Assembly: GCA_016706595.1 (NCBI GenBank)
Contig: JADJJH010000002.1
Location: 1-64,000, forward strand
DNA length: 64,000 nt
DNA from: Bacteroidota bacterium
Lineage (GTDB): Bacteria; Bacteroidota; Bacteroidia; Chitinophagales; Chitinophagaceae
Direction of reading: 5' to 3'
A program made the position numbers and the translations under genes. The notes beneath the pieces are model-generated. The model did not search any database and was not told the origin of the DNA. It worked only from the letters and a program-made list of their open reading frames with translations. Positions 23,732 to 32,123 of the stretch are shown in pieces (position 1 is the stretch's first letter; each line of letters starts with the position of its first letter).

Positions 23732-25894
23732 ATGAAGTATATCATTTTGTTTCTCTCTTCACTTGTGCTATCGAACTTGGCATGGGCACAAACAGCAAAT
23801 AAAGTTGCTGCAGCCGAAATTTTATTAGATACTATCAAAAACAAACGAGGCATTACATCAGGTCGTAATCAATTATTATTTATGATTGAACGCGAACAAA
23901 AAAAAGCGGATGCCAGCGATGGAGTCATCGACAAACAATTGGATATCGATGGCGATATAGCAAAAACCACAGCCATTACACAAACCATTTTTAAAAAGGT
24001 GAATCAAACGGTAGCGTATATCGAAAACAATATTGCCAACGATTCAACCAAACGAAAATATTTGGGCAGGGTTATCGAAAACCTAAAGTTGTTTAATACC
24101 GATATGAACGACGGGTATTGCGACCTCAATTATTACACCAATTTATTTGAATATACTTATCAGGTAATTCGTGGTTTGTACAATAAAAACCTGGCGATTT
24201 ATGTAAAAGAGAATATCAATAAATCCATGTATATGTTATCGGCTTTGTTTGATACCGAAACAGAAGCCATGAATGTTTTGATGGAAGGCATTAGTGATAA
24301 ATATCCTGAGTTATTGGTACGTAAACTTAAAACCATTAAAGTGCCTTCAGCCGCCGATATTGTGGTGGCTAAATCTGCTCCTCGAAGTCCGAAAATGATT
24401 TTGAATTATGCAACGTCAACCGCAGTAGAGCGTGAAATTGTTCGTCGTAATAAAGATCCCTACGTAAAAGCAATTGTTACCATTGCCGATAGTTGCAGTA
24501 CGCCTCTTAAAGGTATATTTTTTGTTGAAGAATATTTAAAAGGCAAGATGAGCATTGCCGATATCAATAAAATTACGGTTGATGAAGAATCGTATTTTAA
24601 AAAAATGATTGACTTACGTAAGACGTATTTCACCGCCGACATGCGCATTTCGTATAATAAAGAACTCGTTCATATTGTATCGCGTTATGTAAATTCAATG
24701 AACGAATTGCATGAATCGAGTGATGCCGTAAGATTTAAAATCGTCGAAAAATTGAGCCCAGAAGAATTATATTATGTTATTGTTTTTGGTAGCGACGATT
24801 TATATACCAGTAGTTTTTTAGGTTGCTTTAATCGATTATTACATCGAATAAAACCCAAAAGCGGTGATGCCTTTTTAGATGATATTAATAAAGATAAATT
24901 CAGAACATTTATTCGATTATGTGCAAACTATAATACCCTCAGTACATTTTTAGGTACGATGAAACCCGATAATAAAATGAAATTAATGCGTTCATTTGTA
25001 CACGGCTTAGATAGCACATCTGAACAAGATTTAGAAGGCGCAACCGATGTAGCCAATTCGTTTGGAAGTATCAGCGATACCTTTTTAATGCGAAATATCA
25101 CCGATGAAATAAGTATCAGCCGAATACAAGATAGTATCCAAAATAATGTTCGCGGTTATCGTATTTATGACATCTTGTATAGTATGCTTACGGCAAGTAA
25201 CGATTCACTTACTAGCAAATATGGAATACCACCCATTTCGATGATGCCTTTTAACCAACTTGCCGATGATAGTGGTGTGGTGATACAGCAAGTTTTCTTT
25301 TATGGTGATGATGATGGCAAAGGCGTTTTTAATAGTTACCTCAATACCTTTGGTGCCGGTGAATGGAAAATTAAACGCGAAGATAAATGGGTGGTAATTA
25401 GTTCGATAAAAGGAAAGCCCATTGTAATTTATGCGAATAAACCTTTAGATCAACCCGAAGATGAATTAGCACAAAATGCATTGCAATCTTATCTCGATTC
25501 ATTAAATATCAGACCAACGGTGATTATACATCGCGGACATAGCTATCATCTTTCAGGAACCTTAGAGCATATCAATTATAATCATAAAGTAGTGATTTTA
25601 GGCGCTTGTGGAGCCTATCAAAATATATCAACCGTACTCAGTGCGTCAGAAGATGCGCAAATTGTATCTACCAAACAAATTGGGACAGGCAATATTAACG
25701 GACGGATTATTAGAATGTTTAATCAACGCTTATTGGAAGGAAAAGATATTGATTGGGTTGAGATGTGGAATCAATTATCGAAACAATTTGCCTCAGGCGA
25801 AATGAAAGAACGCTTTGATGATTACGTACCGCCGTATAAAAATTTAGGAGCTATATTTTTAAAGGCTTATCGTAAGATGAGTTATGAGTATTAA
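23732..25894 (+). CDS. Large secreted protein with possible caspase-like C-terminal domain
   Basis: 720 residues. A signal peptide (MKYIILFLSSLVLSNLAWAQ) precedes ~450 residues of helical sequence without a recognised family. The C-terminal ~150 residues suggest an alpha/beta fold with a clan-CD cysteine-protease layout: a strand leading to H600-R-G-H603 (TVIIHRGHSYH), then a strand ending in VVILGAC626GAYQ, then ASEDAQIVSTKQIGTGNING. In caspases, gingipains and CHAT proteases the catalytic His sits in a similar HGH turn and the Cys after a GAC-type strand. No prodomain or T9SS tail is present. Protease activity is inference; it could equally be an inactive homologue. Confidence 0.55.
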   Translation: MKYIILFLSSLVLSNLAWAQTANKVAAAEILLDTIKNKRGITSGRNQLLFMIEREQKKADASDGVIDKQLDIDGDIAKTTAITQTIFKKVNQTVAYIENNIANDSTKRKYLGRVIENLKLFNTDMNDGYCDLNYYTNLFEYTYQVIRGLYNKNLAIYVKENINKSMYMLSALFDTETEAMNVLMEGISDKYPELLVRKLKTIKVPSAADIVVAKSAPRSPKMILNYATSTAVEREIVRRNKDPYVKAIVTIADSCSTPLKGIFFVEEYLKGKMSIADINKITVDEESYFKKMIDLRKTYFTADMRISYNKELVHIVSRYVNSMNELHESSDAVRFKIVEKLSPEELYYVIVFGSDDLYTSSFLGCFNRLLHRIKPKSGDAFLDDINKDKFRTFIRLCANYNTLSTFLGTMKPDNKMKLMRSFVHGLDSTSEQDLEGATDVANSFGSISDTFLMRNITDEISISRIQDSIQNNVRGYRIYDILYSMLTASNDSLTSKYGIPPISMMPFNQLADDSGVVIQQVFFYGDDDGKGVFNSYLNTFGAGEWKIKREDKWVVISSIKGKPIVIYANKPLDQPEDELAQNALQSYLDSLNIRPTVIIHRGHSYHLSGTLEHINYNHKVVILGACGAYQNISTVLSASEDAQIVSTKQIGTGNINGRIIRMFNQRLLEGKDIDWVEMWNQLSKQFASGEMKERFDDYVPPYKNLGAIFLKAYRKMSYEY

Positions 25895-25952
25895 ATGCTT
25901 ATCTAAATACCCCTGATGCTTTGTTATATAAAGAAATAGATTACAAAATAGT

Positions 25953-26690
25953 ATGTCAATAAAAGTAATCGTTGGACTTATTTTAATTGCAACAATTGTA
26001 ATGATCTTTTATATTAAAAGGGTATCGAGTAAACAATCTAATTACCCTTTAACGGTTCCAACAAATATTGACAAAATTGTTCCTGATTCGCCTGTTAGTT
26101 TTGGTTATAAATGTATGTGGTTCGCAATTAAAAGCGATAACAAAAAAAGGATTGCCAAAATTTTAGAACTTAATAATCTAACTGATTGTAATTGGCAAAT
26201 AGGAATTGACAAGGCATATAATGGTTCTGTATTTATTACACCATCGATAAATGGTTGGACGCTGGTTTGTGGTTGGGGTCTTCCTCATGGTGATAGCAAG
26301 AAAAGTATTGACACAGTGAAATCTAAACTGAAAATTCTAAGCAAAGAATTTAATGAAGCTCAATTCTTTTGCTCACATCGTGTAACAGAATATCATTGTT
26401 GGATAAAATCAACCAAGGGGCATATTCAAAGAGTTTATAGTTTTTTAGGAGAAGCGGGTGAGAATATAATTGTTGAAGGCGATCAAACTGAATTTGAAAA
26501 AACTTTGAAACTTGTAAACACATTTTCAGAAGAAGCTAAAAACAAAGCATATTATGAGAATGAAAAACTAATTTATCCAGACGAAGATCTTGTGATGCAA
26601 GTTGCAGAACATTGGAGTATTAATCCTTCAAAACTAGAGGAACGAAAAGATATTGAACCGAGCTTGGGATTGTTAGGACAACGTAAATAA
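25953..26690 (+). CDS. Hypothetical membrane-anchored protein, 245 aa
   Basis: An N-terminal membrane helix (IKVIVGLILIATIVMIFYI) is followed by a soluble domain with the pattern NWQIGIDKAYNGSVFITPSINGWTLVCGWGLP, LSKEFNEAQFFCSHRVTEYHCWIK, GHIQRVYSFLGEAGENIIVEGD and a C-terminal LVMQVAEHWSINPSKLEER. The combination of 'W-x-L-V-x-G', 'FCSHRV..YHCW' and 'I-x-R-x-Y' occurs in small stand-alone Bacteroidota proteins sometimes found as immunity-like proteins. I cannot assign a family. It stands alone, 58 bases after the previous gene, and converges on mqnC across a long inverted repeat. Confidence 0.6.
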   Translation: MSIKVIVGLILIATIVMIFYIKRVSSKQSNYPLTVPTNIDKIVPDSPVSFGYKCMWFAIKSDNKKRIAKILELNNLTDCNWQIGIDKAYNGSVFITPSINGWTLVCGWGLPHGDSKKSIDTVKSKLKILSKEFNEAQFFCSHRVTEYHCWIKSTKGHIQRVYSFLGEAGENIIVEGDQTEFEKTLKLVNTFSEEAKNKAYYENEKLIYPDEDLVMQVAEHWSINPSKLEERKDIEPSLGLLGQRK

Positions 26691-26719
26691 ACAGCAATTA
26701 TAAAATTTTGAACAAATCC

Positions 26720-26843
26720 AAAGCTTCTCTAATAGCTTCATATACGAGGCTTTTCAATTTTTTAAACCCGCAGTTTACTCGCGTAAATGAGGTGTTTGAA
26801 AAGTTGAAGTAACGAAGTAGATGAGGCTATTAGTGAAGCCTTT
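26720..26843. repeat. Long imperfect inverted repeat between convergent genes
   Basis: The arms AAAGCTTCTCTAATAGCTTCAT (left, 26720-26741) and ATGAGGCTATTAGTGAAGCCTTT (right, 26821-26843) pair imperfectly. Inside are TTTTCAA/TTGAAAA and, at the tip, GTTTAC-TCGC-GTAAAT. The tip sequence matches the tip of the 144-bp repeats at 58690-59135 (GTTTACTAGGGTAAATGAC). The right arm overlaps the mqnC stop codon. It probably works as a bidirectional terminator-like stem and seems to belong to a dispersed hairpin family. Confidence 0.6.
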
Positions 26844-27966
26844 AATAATTTACTACTTGCTCTTCTATCATCTCGGGCAGTTCTCTAAACTCATATTTTT
26901 GCGTTCGAAGTTGGGGTTCAAAGCCCGCTTCACGAATCGCATCTTGTATACTTTTATAGGTAAAGCGATGGGGCGCACCGGCGGCACTTACCACATTTTC
27001 TTCGAGCATAATGCTACCAAAATCGTTGGCGCCACCATATAAAGCGGCTTGTGCAATTTCTTTGCCCACCGTAAGCCACGAGGCTTGTATGTTTTTTATA
27101 TTGGGCAACATCATTCTGCTTAAAGCAATCATACGTAAAAACTCTTCGCCTGTAGTATCATTTTTTGCTCTACGAATTTTCACTAGTAAAGTATCTACAT
27201 CTTGAAAAGTCCATGGTATAAAAGCTAAAAATCCATTCGCATGCGTGGGCTTTTCACTTTGCACCTGACGAATATCTACTAAATGCTCAAAACGTTCGAG
27301 CAAGGTTTCAACATGTCCAAACATCATCGTGCCGGATGTAGTAATATCAAGTTGATGCGCTGCTCGCATAATATCAAGCCATTCTTGTGCACCGCATTTT
27401 CCTTTCGAAACTAATCGTCGAACTCTATCATTTAAAATTTCGGCACCGGCACCTGGCAAACTGTCCATACCGGCTGCTTGCAAGGCTTTCAACACATCCG
27501 TGTGATTACTTTTTTCGAGTTTGGTAATATGAGCAATTTCTGGCGGACCTAAAGTATGTAGTTTAATAGATGGGTATAATGATTTTAACTCACTAAATAA
27601 ATTCACGTAAAAACTAAGTCCTAATTCAGGATGATGCCCTCCTTGTAACAATAACTGATCGCCACCCCAACGAATCGTTTCTTCTATCTTTTTTTTATAC
27701 GTTTCTATATCGGTGATATAGGCTTCGGGATGACCGGGTACGCGATAAAAATTACAAAACTTACAATTGGCAATACATACATTGGTAGTATTTACATTTC
27801 TATCAATTTGCCAAGTTACTTTACCGTGAGGTACTTGAAGTTTACGTAAGGTATTGGCAATATGCATTAATTCGGTTAAGGGCGCATGTTCAAATAAATA
27901 AACACCCTCTTCGGCACTAAGATTTTCGAAAGCCAATGCTTTACTGTAAAGTTCTGAACGGTTCAT
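26842..27966 (-). CDS. mqnC: Cyclic dehypoxanthinyl futalosine synthase
   Basis: 374-residue radical SAM enzyme. The SAM-cluster cysteines lie in TTNVCIANCKFCNFYR (CxxxCxxC), then DQLLLQGGHHPELGLSFY, KLHTLGPPEI, AGMDSLPGAGAEIL, TTSGTMMFGHVET, FLAFIPWTFQ, IQASWLTVGKE and GANDFGSIMLEENVVSAAG. This set distinguishes MqnC from MqnE. It cyclises dehypoxanthine futalosine in menaquinone synthesis by the futalosine route, so the cell does not depend on the classical men pathway. A -7 element TATCTTTG ends 5 bases before the ATG. No other mqn gene is adjacent. Confidence 0.94.
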   Translation of the reverse strand: MNRSELYSKALAFENLSAEEGVYLFEHAPLTELMHIANTLRKLQVPHGKVTWQIDRNVNTTNVCIANCKFCNFYRVPGHPEAYITDIETYKKKIEETIRWGGDQLLLQGGHHPELGLSFYVNLFSELKSLYPSIKLHTLGPPEIAHITKLEKSNHTDVLKALQAAGMDSLPGAGAEILNDRVRRLVSKGKCGAQEWLDIMRAAHQLDITTSGTMMFGHVETLLERFEHLVDIRQVQSEKPTHANGFLAFIPWTFQDVDTLLVKIRRAKNDTTGEEFLRMIALSRMMLPNIKNIQASWLTVGKEIAQAALYGGANDFGSIMLEENVVSAAGAPHRFTYKSIQDAIREAGFEPQLRTQKYEFRELPEMIEEQVVNY

Positions 27967-27971
27967 AATCG

Positions 27972-27979
27972 CAAAGATA
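27972..27979 (-). promoter_or_regulatory. mqnC: -7 promoter element TATCTTTG (mqnC)
   Basis: A TAnnTTTG match on the minus strand ending 5 bases before the mqnC ATG, implying a leaderless or nearly leaderless transcript. Confidence 0.55.
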
Positions 27980-28093
27980 ATTGGATTGATGTGAATGAAA
28001 ATATTATATAGATTTCCTGTTTTAAGTATGTATATTCTGATTGTTTATCTAAATATAGTAGCTAATATAATTTAGACGAATAGTGGTTCCAAG

Positions 28094-28207
28094 AACCCCT
28101 CAGACGTGGCATGCGAGTTTTTAATCCCGATAGCTATCGGGAGCGTTGACTGATGTCAATAAAGGGTGCAGCACGTGCGGCATTCGCATAACGAAGTATC
28201 AGGGGTT
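28094..28207. repeat. Palindromic intergenic element
   Basis: The outer arms AACCCCT (28094-28100) and AGGGGTT (28201-28207) are complementary. Inside are ATGCGA/TCGCAT arms and a perfect 18-base palindrome TCCCGATAGCTATCGGGA (28125-28142). The element is GC-rich compared with its AT-rich surroundings and lies just downstream of gpx and upstream of mqnC, so it may terminate or be a REP-like dispersed unit. Confidence 0.6.
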
Positions 28208-28219
28208 TTTCGAATCACT

Positions 28220-28762
28220 TTAATTCAACCATTTTGTTATTTCATCGCTTAGTGGATCAACACCCGGGGCAAATACGTCAATAAGTTTTCCATTTTCATC
28301 TAATAAATATTTCTGAAAATTCCACTTCACCGAATTATCGCTAAAGTTGTTGTATTTTTTCTGCGTAAGCCAAACATATAATGGATGCATTTTTTTACCT
28401 TTCACATCACATTTTGCAGCCATCGGAAAAGTAACTCCATAATTTTTAGTACAAAATTCTTTAATCTCATTACCATTACCCGGTTCCTGAAACATAAAAT
28501 TATTGCTAGGTATACCAATCACCACCAACTTGCTGCCGTACTTTACATATAAACTTTGTAAACCTTCGTATTGCGGTGTATAACCACATTTGGAAGCCGT
28601 ATTTACAATCAATATCTTCTTTCCTTTATACTTACTAAGGTCGATACTTCCTCCATCAAGTGATTCAATTTTAATATCGTAAACCGATTGAATTTGTGCA
28701 TCTAAGGCAGCAGGAGCAAATAAGAATGAAAACATAGTGGCTAAAATTTTAATAATCCGCAT
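28220..28762 (-). CDS. Glutathione peroxidase family protein
   Basis: 180 residues from the ATG at 28762. A GTG-initiated frame 6 codons longer overlaps the -7 promoter element and is excluded. The signal peptide is MRIIKILATMFSFLFAPAALDAQ. The thioredoxin-fold core has LIVNTASKCGYTPQYEGLQ (peroxidatic Cys in place of selenocysteine), GIPSNNFMFQEPGN (conserved Gln region) and KWNFQKYLLDENG (WNF, the Trp/Asn of the catalytic tetrad). It reduces peroxides, probably using thioredoxin rather than glutathione as in other bacterial Cys-GPx. Export to the periplasm is suggested by the signal peptide. Confidence 0.92.
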   Translation of the reverse strand: MRIIKILATMFSFLFAPAALDAQIQSVYDIKIESLDGGSIDLSKYKGKKILIVNTASKCGYTPQYEGLQSLYVKYGSKLVVIGIPSNNFMFQEPGNGNEIKEFCTKNYGVTFPMAAKCDVKGKKMHPLYVWLTQKKYNNFSDNSVKWNFQKYLLDENGKLIDVFAPGVDPLSDEITKWLN

Positions 28763-28779
28763 GATAAATATTTTATGCA

Positions 28780-28787
28780 CAAATGTA
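28780..28787 (-). promoter_or_regulatory. -7 promoter element TACATTTG (gpx)
   Basis: A TAnnTTTG match on the minus strand, 17 bases before the ATG at 28762. The upstream GTG start candidate overlaps its last base, which settles the start choice. Confidence 0.6.
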
Positions 28788-28899
28788 ACTGCATCCTACA
28801 CCAAAACTAATAGGGATAAATTATGTGGTATTTGAATTTGATAGAATGGATGAGCTTACTTTGATCAAACATAAATTTCATTTCAAAAAATTAATACTC

Positions 28900-30501
28900 T
28901 TACAATACAATGTTCTCCAACATCTCATGCTTTTCGGGGTAATCGACTGTGAAATGTAAGCCTCTGCTTTCCTTACGAAATTGCGCACATTTTACAATCA
29001 AATAAGCAATTGTAATGAGGTTGCGTAACTCGCATAATTGGGGTGATAAGGTGGAAGTTTTATACAATTGCTCGGTTTCAAAAAACAATAAATCCAATCG
29101 CTTCATGGCGCGTTCTAAACGCACATTGCTACGCACAATGCCCACATAATCGCTCATGGCTAATTGCAATTCTTTGATACTTTGAGTAATCAAAATCATT
29201 TCTTTCGGATCAACCGTACCCTGTGCATCCCAATCGGGTATATTGGTTTGTAAATGATATTGGTCGATACATTGTAGACTATGATTTGCTGCGCGATGAC
29301 CAAATACTAGCGCTTCGAGCAATGAATTACTGGCCAAACGATTGGCACCATGTAAACCTGAACTAGCAGCTTCACCACAACAATACAATCTTGAAATAGA
29401 CGATAATGCATCAGCATTAGTTTTTATACCGCCACAACTATAATGTGCAGCCGGTGCTACAGGTATCATATCTTTCGAAACATCGATGCCTAAGCTGCTG
29501 CATTTTTCGTAGATATTAGGAAAGTGATCTTTGAATTTTTCGATATTCATGTCACGGCAATCGAGGTAGACAAATTCATCACCCAATACTTTCATTTCAT
29601 TATCAATAGCTCGTGCCACAATATCACGAGGAGCTAATGAAAGGCGTGCATCGTAGTTTTTCATAAAATCCTCTCCCTTGCTATTTCTTAAAATAGCACC
29701 ATCTCCTCGCACGGCTTCTGTAATCAAAAATGCTTGTCCGAACCGTTTACCAGGCTCATACAAGGCTGTAGGGTGAAACTGGATAAACTCCATATTTTCT
29801 ATTCTGCCTTTGGCTCGATAAACCATCGCAACGCCATCACCGGTAGCTATTTTAGGGTTGGTAGTGATTCGGTAAACTTGTCCGCACCCACCTGTCGCCA
29901 ACACAGTAACCTTTGATAAAATCTTTTCGGTTTGTTGTGTTTCAAGGTTTAGTACATACACCCCATAACATTCAATGTTGGGTGTTGCTTTGGTAATCAA
30001 TTTTCCGAGATGATGTTGTGTAATGATATCAATCACAAAGCAATGATCAAGAATTTGAATATTTAGTTGTTCATGTACCTTGTTGAGTAAAGCGCGCTCC
30101 ATTTCTTTACCGGTAATATCTTTATGGTGTAAAATTCGGTTTTCGGAATGACCACCTTCCTTGCCTAATTTAAAATCGCCACCGATTTCCTTATCAAAAT
30201 CAGCTCCCCATTGTATCAATTCCTTCATTCGCTGAGGACCTTCCTTTACCACTAATTCAACAATTTCGGCATTACATAAACCGTCACCGGCAACTAAAGT
30301 ATCTTGTATATGTTTATCGTAACTATCATTTAAATTATCAAAAACAGCGGCTACACCACCTTGTGCATATTTAGTATTGGTTTCGTCCTCGATGGTTTTT
30401 GTGAGCATGAGGATTTGTAAATCCGGTCGCGCCATCGACATCTTCAGTGCATAAGTTAATCCTGCTATACCCGAACCTATCACTAACACATCTGTTTGCA
30501 T
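28900..30501 (-). CDS. nadB: L-aspartate oxidase
   Basis: 533 residues from the ATG at 30501 (MQTDVLVIGSGIAGL), which puts the FAD-binding GxGxxG at the N-terminus; the frame extends upstream but those codons are non-family. Other motifs: TKYAQGGVAAV, SENRILHHKDITGKEME, TVLATGGCGQVY, TTNPKIATGDGVAM, EFIQFHPTALYEP, the active-site SLAPRDIVARAID, PAAHYSCGGIKTNADA, YCCGEAASSGLHGANRLASNSLLEALVFG. It oxidises aspartate to iminoaspartate, the substrate of NadA (gene at 62428). nadB, nadA and nadD lie at three separate sites in this window. Confidence 0.97.
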   Translation of the reverse strand: MQTDVLVIGSGIAGLTYALKMSMARPDLQILMLTKTIEDETNTKYAQGGVAAVFDNLNDSYDKHIQDTLVAGDGLCNAEIVELVVKEGPQRMKELIQWGADFDKEIGGDFKLGKEGGHSENRILHHKDITGKEMERALLNKVHEQLNIQILDHCFVIDIITQHHLGKLITKATPNIECYGVYVLNLETQQTEKILSKVTVLATGGCGQVYRITTNPKIATGDGVAMVYRAKGRIENMEFIQFHPTALYEPGKRFGQAFLITEAVRGDGAILRNSKGEDFMKNYDARLSLAPRDIVARAIDNEMKVLGDEFVYLDCRDMNIEKFKDHFPNIYEKCSSLGIDVSKDMIPVAPAAHYSCGGIKTNADALSSISRLYCCGEAASSGLHGANRLASNSLLEALVFGHRAANHSLQCIDQYHLQTNIPDWDAQGTVDPKEMILITQSIKELQLAMSDYVGIVRSNVRLERAMKRLDLLFFETEQLYKTSTLSPQLCELRNLITIAYLIVKCAQFRKESRGLHFTVDYPEKHEMLENIVL

Positions 30502-30571
30502 AGTAAATCTTTTGGTAAAAGTAAAGTAAATTAGTTTGCTACATTTATGCCACATAAACATCCTATTTCAT

Positions 30572-30579
30572 TACATTTG
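30572..30579 (+). promoter_or_regulatory. -7 promoter element TACATTTG (tolC-like operon)
   Basis: A TAnnTTTG match ending 5 bases before the ATG at 30585. The transcription start would fall at or next to the start codon, so the mRNA is probably leaderless. Confidence 0.55.
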
Positions 30580-30584
30580 CCTTC

Positions 30585-32114
30585 ATGAAATTACCCCGTA
30601 TAATTTGCTTCACCATGTTTTGCACACTGCTATGTAATTTGGCAGTTGGCCAACGAAAGCCGGGATATTCATCTGGAACTGATTCGATGCAAATTTCGAA
30701 ATCAAATCAGCAACGAAACAACAAGAAATCAAGAAGTGAATTTGGTGGACAATGGAGTTTGCAGCAATGCATTGAATTTGCCATGAATAACAATTTACAA
30801 ATTGCCGAAACGGTGCTAAATGAACGTATGGCAAAATTGGTTTGGCAACAACAAAACAATAGTCGCTTACCTTCATTAAATGCCGATGCCAGTGTGGGTG
30901 AATCGTATGGTAGATCTATAGATCCTACATCGAACCAATTTGTAACGAAAGGGTTTTTGTATAATTCAATGGGCTTATCGTCGCAGGTTTTATTATTTGG
31001 ATGGTTTCAAAAAATGTATCAATCGCAACAAAGTAAGCTTGAATTTGAAGCAGCGGGTGCTGCCAATTTGCAATTAAAAGATGATATAGCTTTAAATATT
31101 GCCACCGGTTTTTTACGTGTGTTGTTAGCACGTGAAACCGTAAAAATAAATGAGGCGCAACTAAAACTTAGCAACGAACAATATCAGCAAACTATAAAAT
31201 TTTCGGAAGCCGGAAAAGTTCCTGAGCTGAATGTTGCGCAAATGCTTTCGCAATTATCAACCGATAGTGCAAATTGGGTAAGTGCAAAATCGGACGAAAA
31301 AATTTCGTTATTGCAATTAAGGGCTTTGATGAATTTAGATTTTGAACAAGAGTTTGATATTCAAGCACCGAATATCGACATCGCGCAATTATCAACCTTG
31401 CCAGCCTTACCCGAAGCCGAAAGTATTTTTCGTACGGCTACACAAAATCAATATCGCATGAAATATAATGAGTTGAAACTCGAATCAGCTCGTAAAAATT
31501 TATCGATAGCTAAAAGTGTTCAATATCCGCAACTTTCCATTTTAGGAAATATTGGTACTAATTATTCATCGGTGAATAGAGACATCATCGGACAAACCTA
31601 TATTGGTGAAGTGGTAGTTGGGAATGTGAAAGTAGGTACTAGCGAATTTCCTATTACGCAACCCATGTATAATTATAACACACGTACACGAGCCTTGCTA
31701 AATCAATATGGCGATAATATTAGAGCGAATATTGGATTAGGTTTAAGCATACCCATTTTAAATGGATATTCGGCACGCACCAATATTCAAAAGGCAAAGC
31801 TTGGATTGGTTTCACAACAAATTATCATGGATAGTGATAAGCAAAAGTTGAAACAAGATATTTACAAAGCTTATGAAGAAGTAAAAGCATCGGCTCAAAA
31901 ATACAATGCTGCTAAACGTGCACAAGATGCCGCTCAGCGAGCGCAAGATTTTGCAGTGAAGCGTTATAGTATTGGCATGATTAGTACTTTTGAATACACT
32001 TCAACCTTAAATAGTTTATACAACGCAAGTTCAACTGTGTTATCATCAAAGTATGATTTAATATTTAAATTGAAAGTCCTCGATTATTATATGGGTAAAC
32101 CAATAAAATTATAA
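30585..32114 (+). CDS. TolC-family outer-membrane efflux protein
   Basis: 509 residues with a signal peptide (MKLPRIICFTMFCTLLCNLAVGQ) and two tandem OEP domains typical of TolC: SLQQCIEFAMNNNLQIAE with NNSRLPSLNADASVG, and FRTATQNQYRMKYNELKLESARKNLSIAKSVQYPQLSILGNIG. Long heptad-like helices sit between them and strands near YGRSIDPTSNQFVTKGF and NIGLGLSIPILNGYSARTNIQKAK. It trimerises as an outer-membrane exit duct. It is followed 9 bases later by the membrane-fusion gene, forming an export operon; the inner-membrane pump is not next to them. Confidence 0.95.
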   Translation: MKLPRIICFTMFCTLLCNLAVGQRKPGYSSGTDSMQISKSNQQRNNKKSRSEFGGQWSLQQCIEFAMNNNLQIAETVLNERMAKLVWQQQNNSRLPSLNADASVGESYGRSIDPTSNQFVTKGFLYNSMGLSSQVLLFGWFQKMYQSQQSKLEFEAAGAANLQLKDDIALNIATGFLRVLLARETVKINEAQLKLSNEQYQQTIKFSEAGKVPELNVAQMLSQLSTDSANWVSAKSDEKISLLQLRALMNLDFEQEFDIQAPNIDIAQLSTLPALPEAESIFRTATQNQYRMKYNELKLESARKNLSIAKSVQYPQLSILGNIGTNYSSVNRDIIGQTYIGEVVVGNVKVGTSEFPITQPMYNYNTRTRALLNQYGDNIRANIGLGLSIPILNGYSARTNIQKAKLGLVSQQIIMDSDKQKLKQDIYKAYEEVKASAQKYNAAKRAQDAAQRAQDFAVKRYSIGMISTFEYTSTLNSLYNASSTVLSSKYDLIFKLKVLDYYMGKPIKL

Positions 32115-32123
32115 GCAATCAAC

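Noticed and set aside
28220..28780. Selenocysteine glutathione peroxidase
   Set aside because: The active-site codon encodes cysteine (ASKCGYT); no in-frame UGA.
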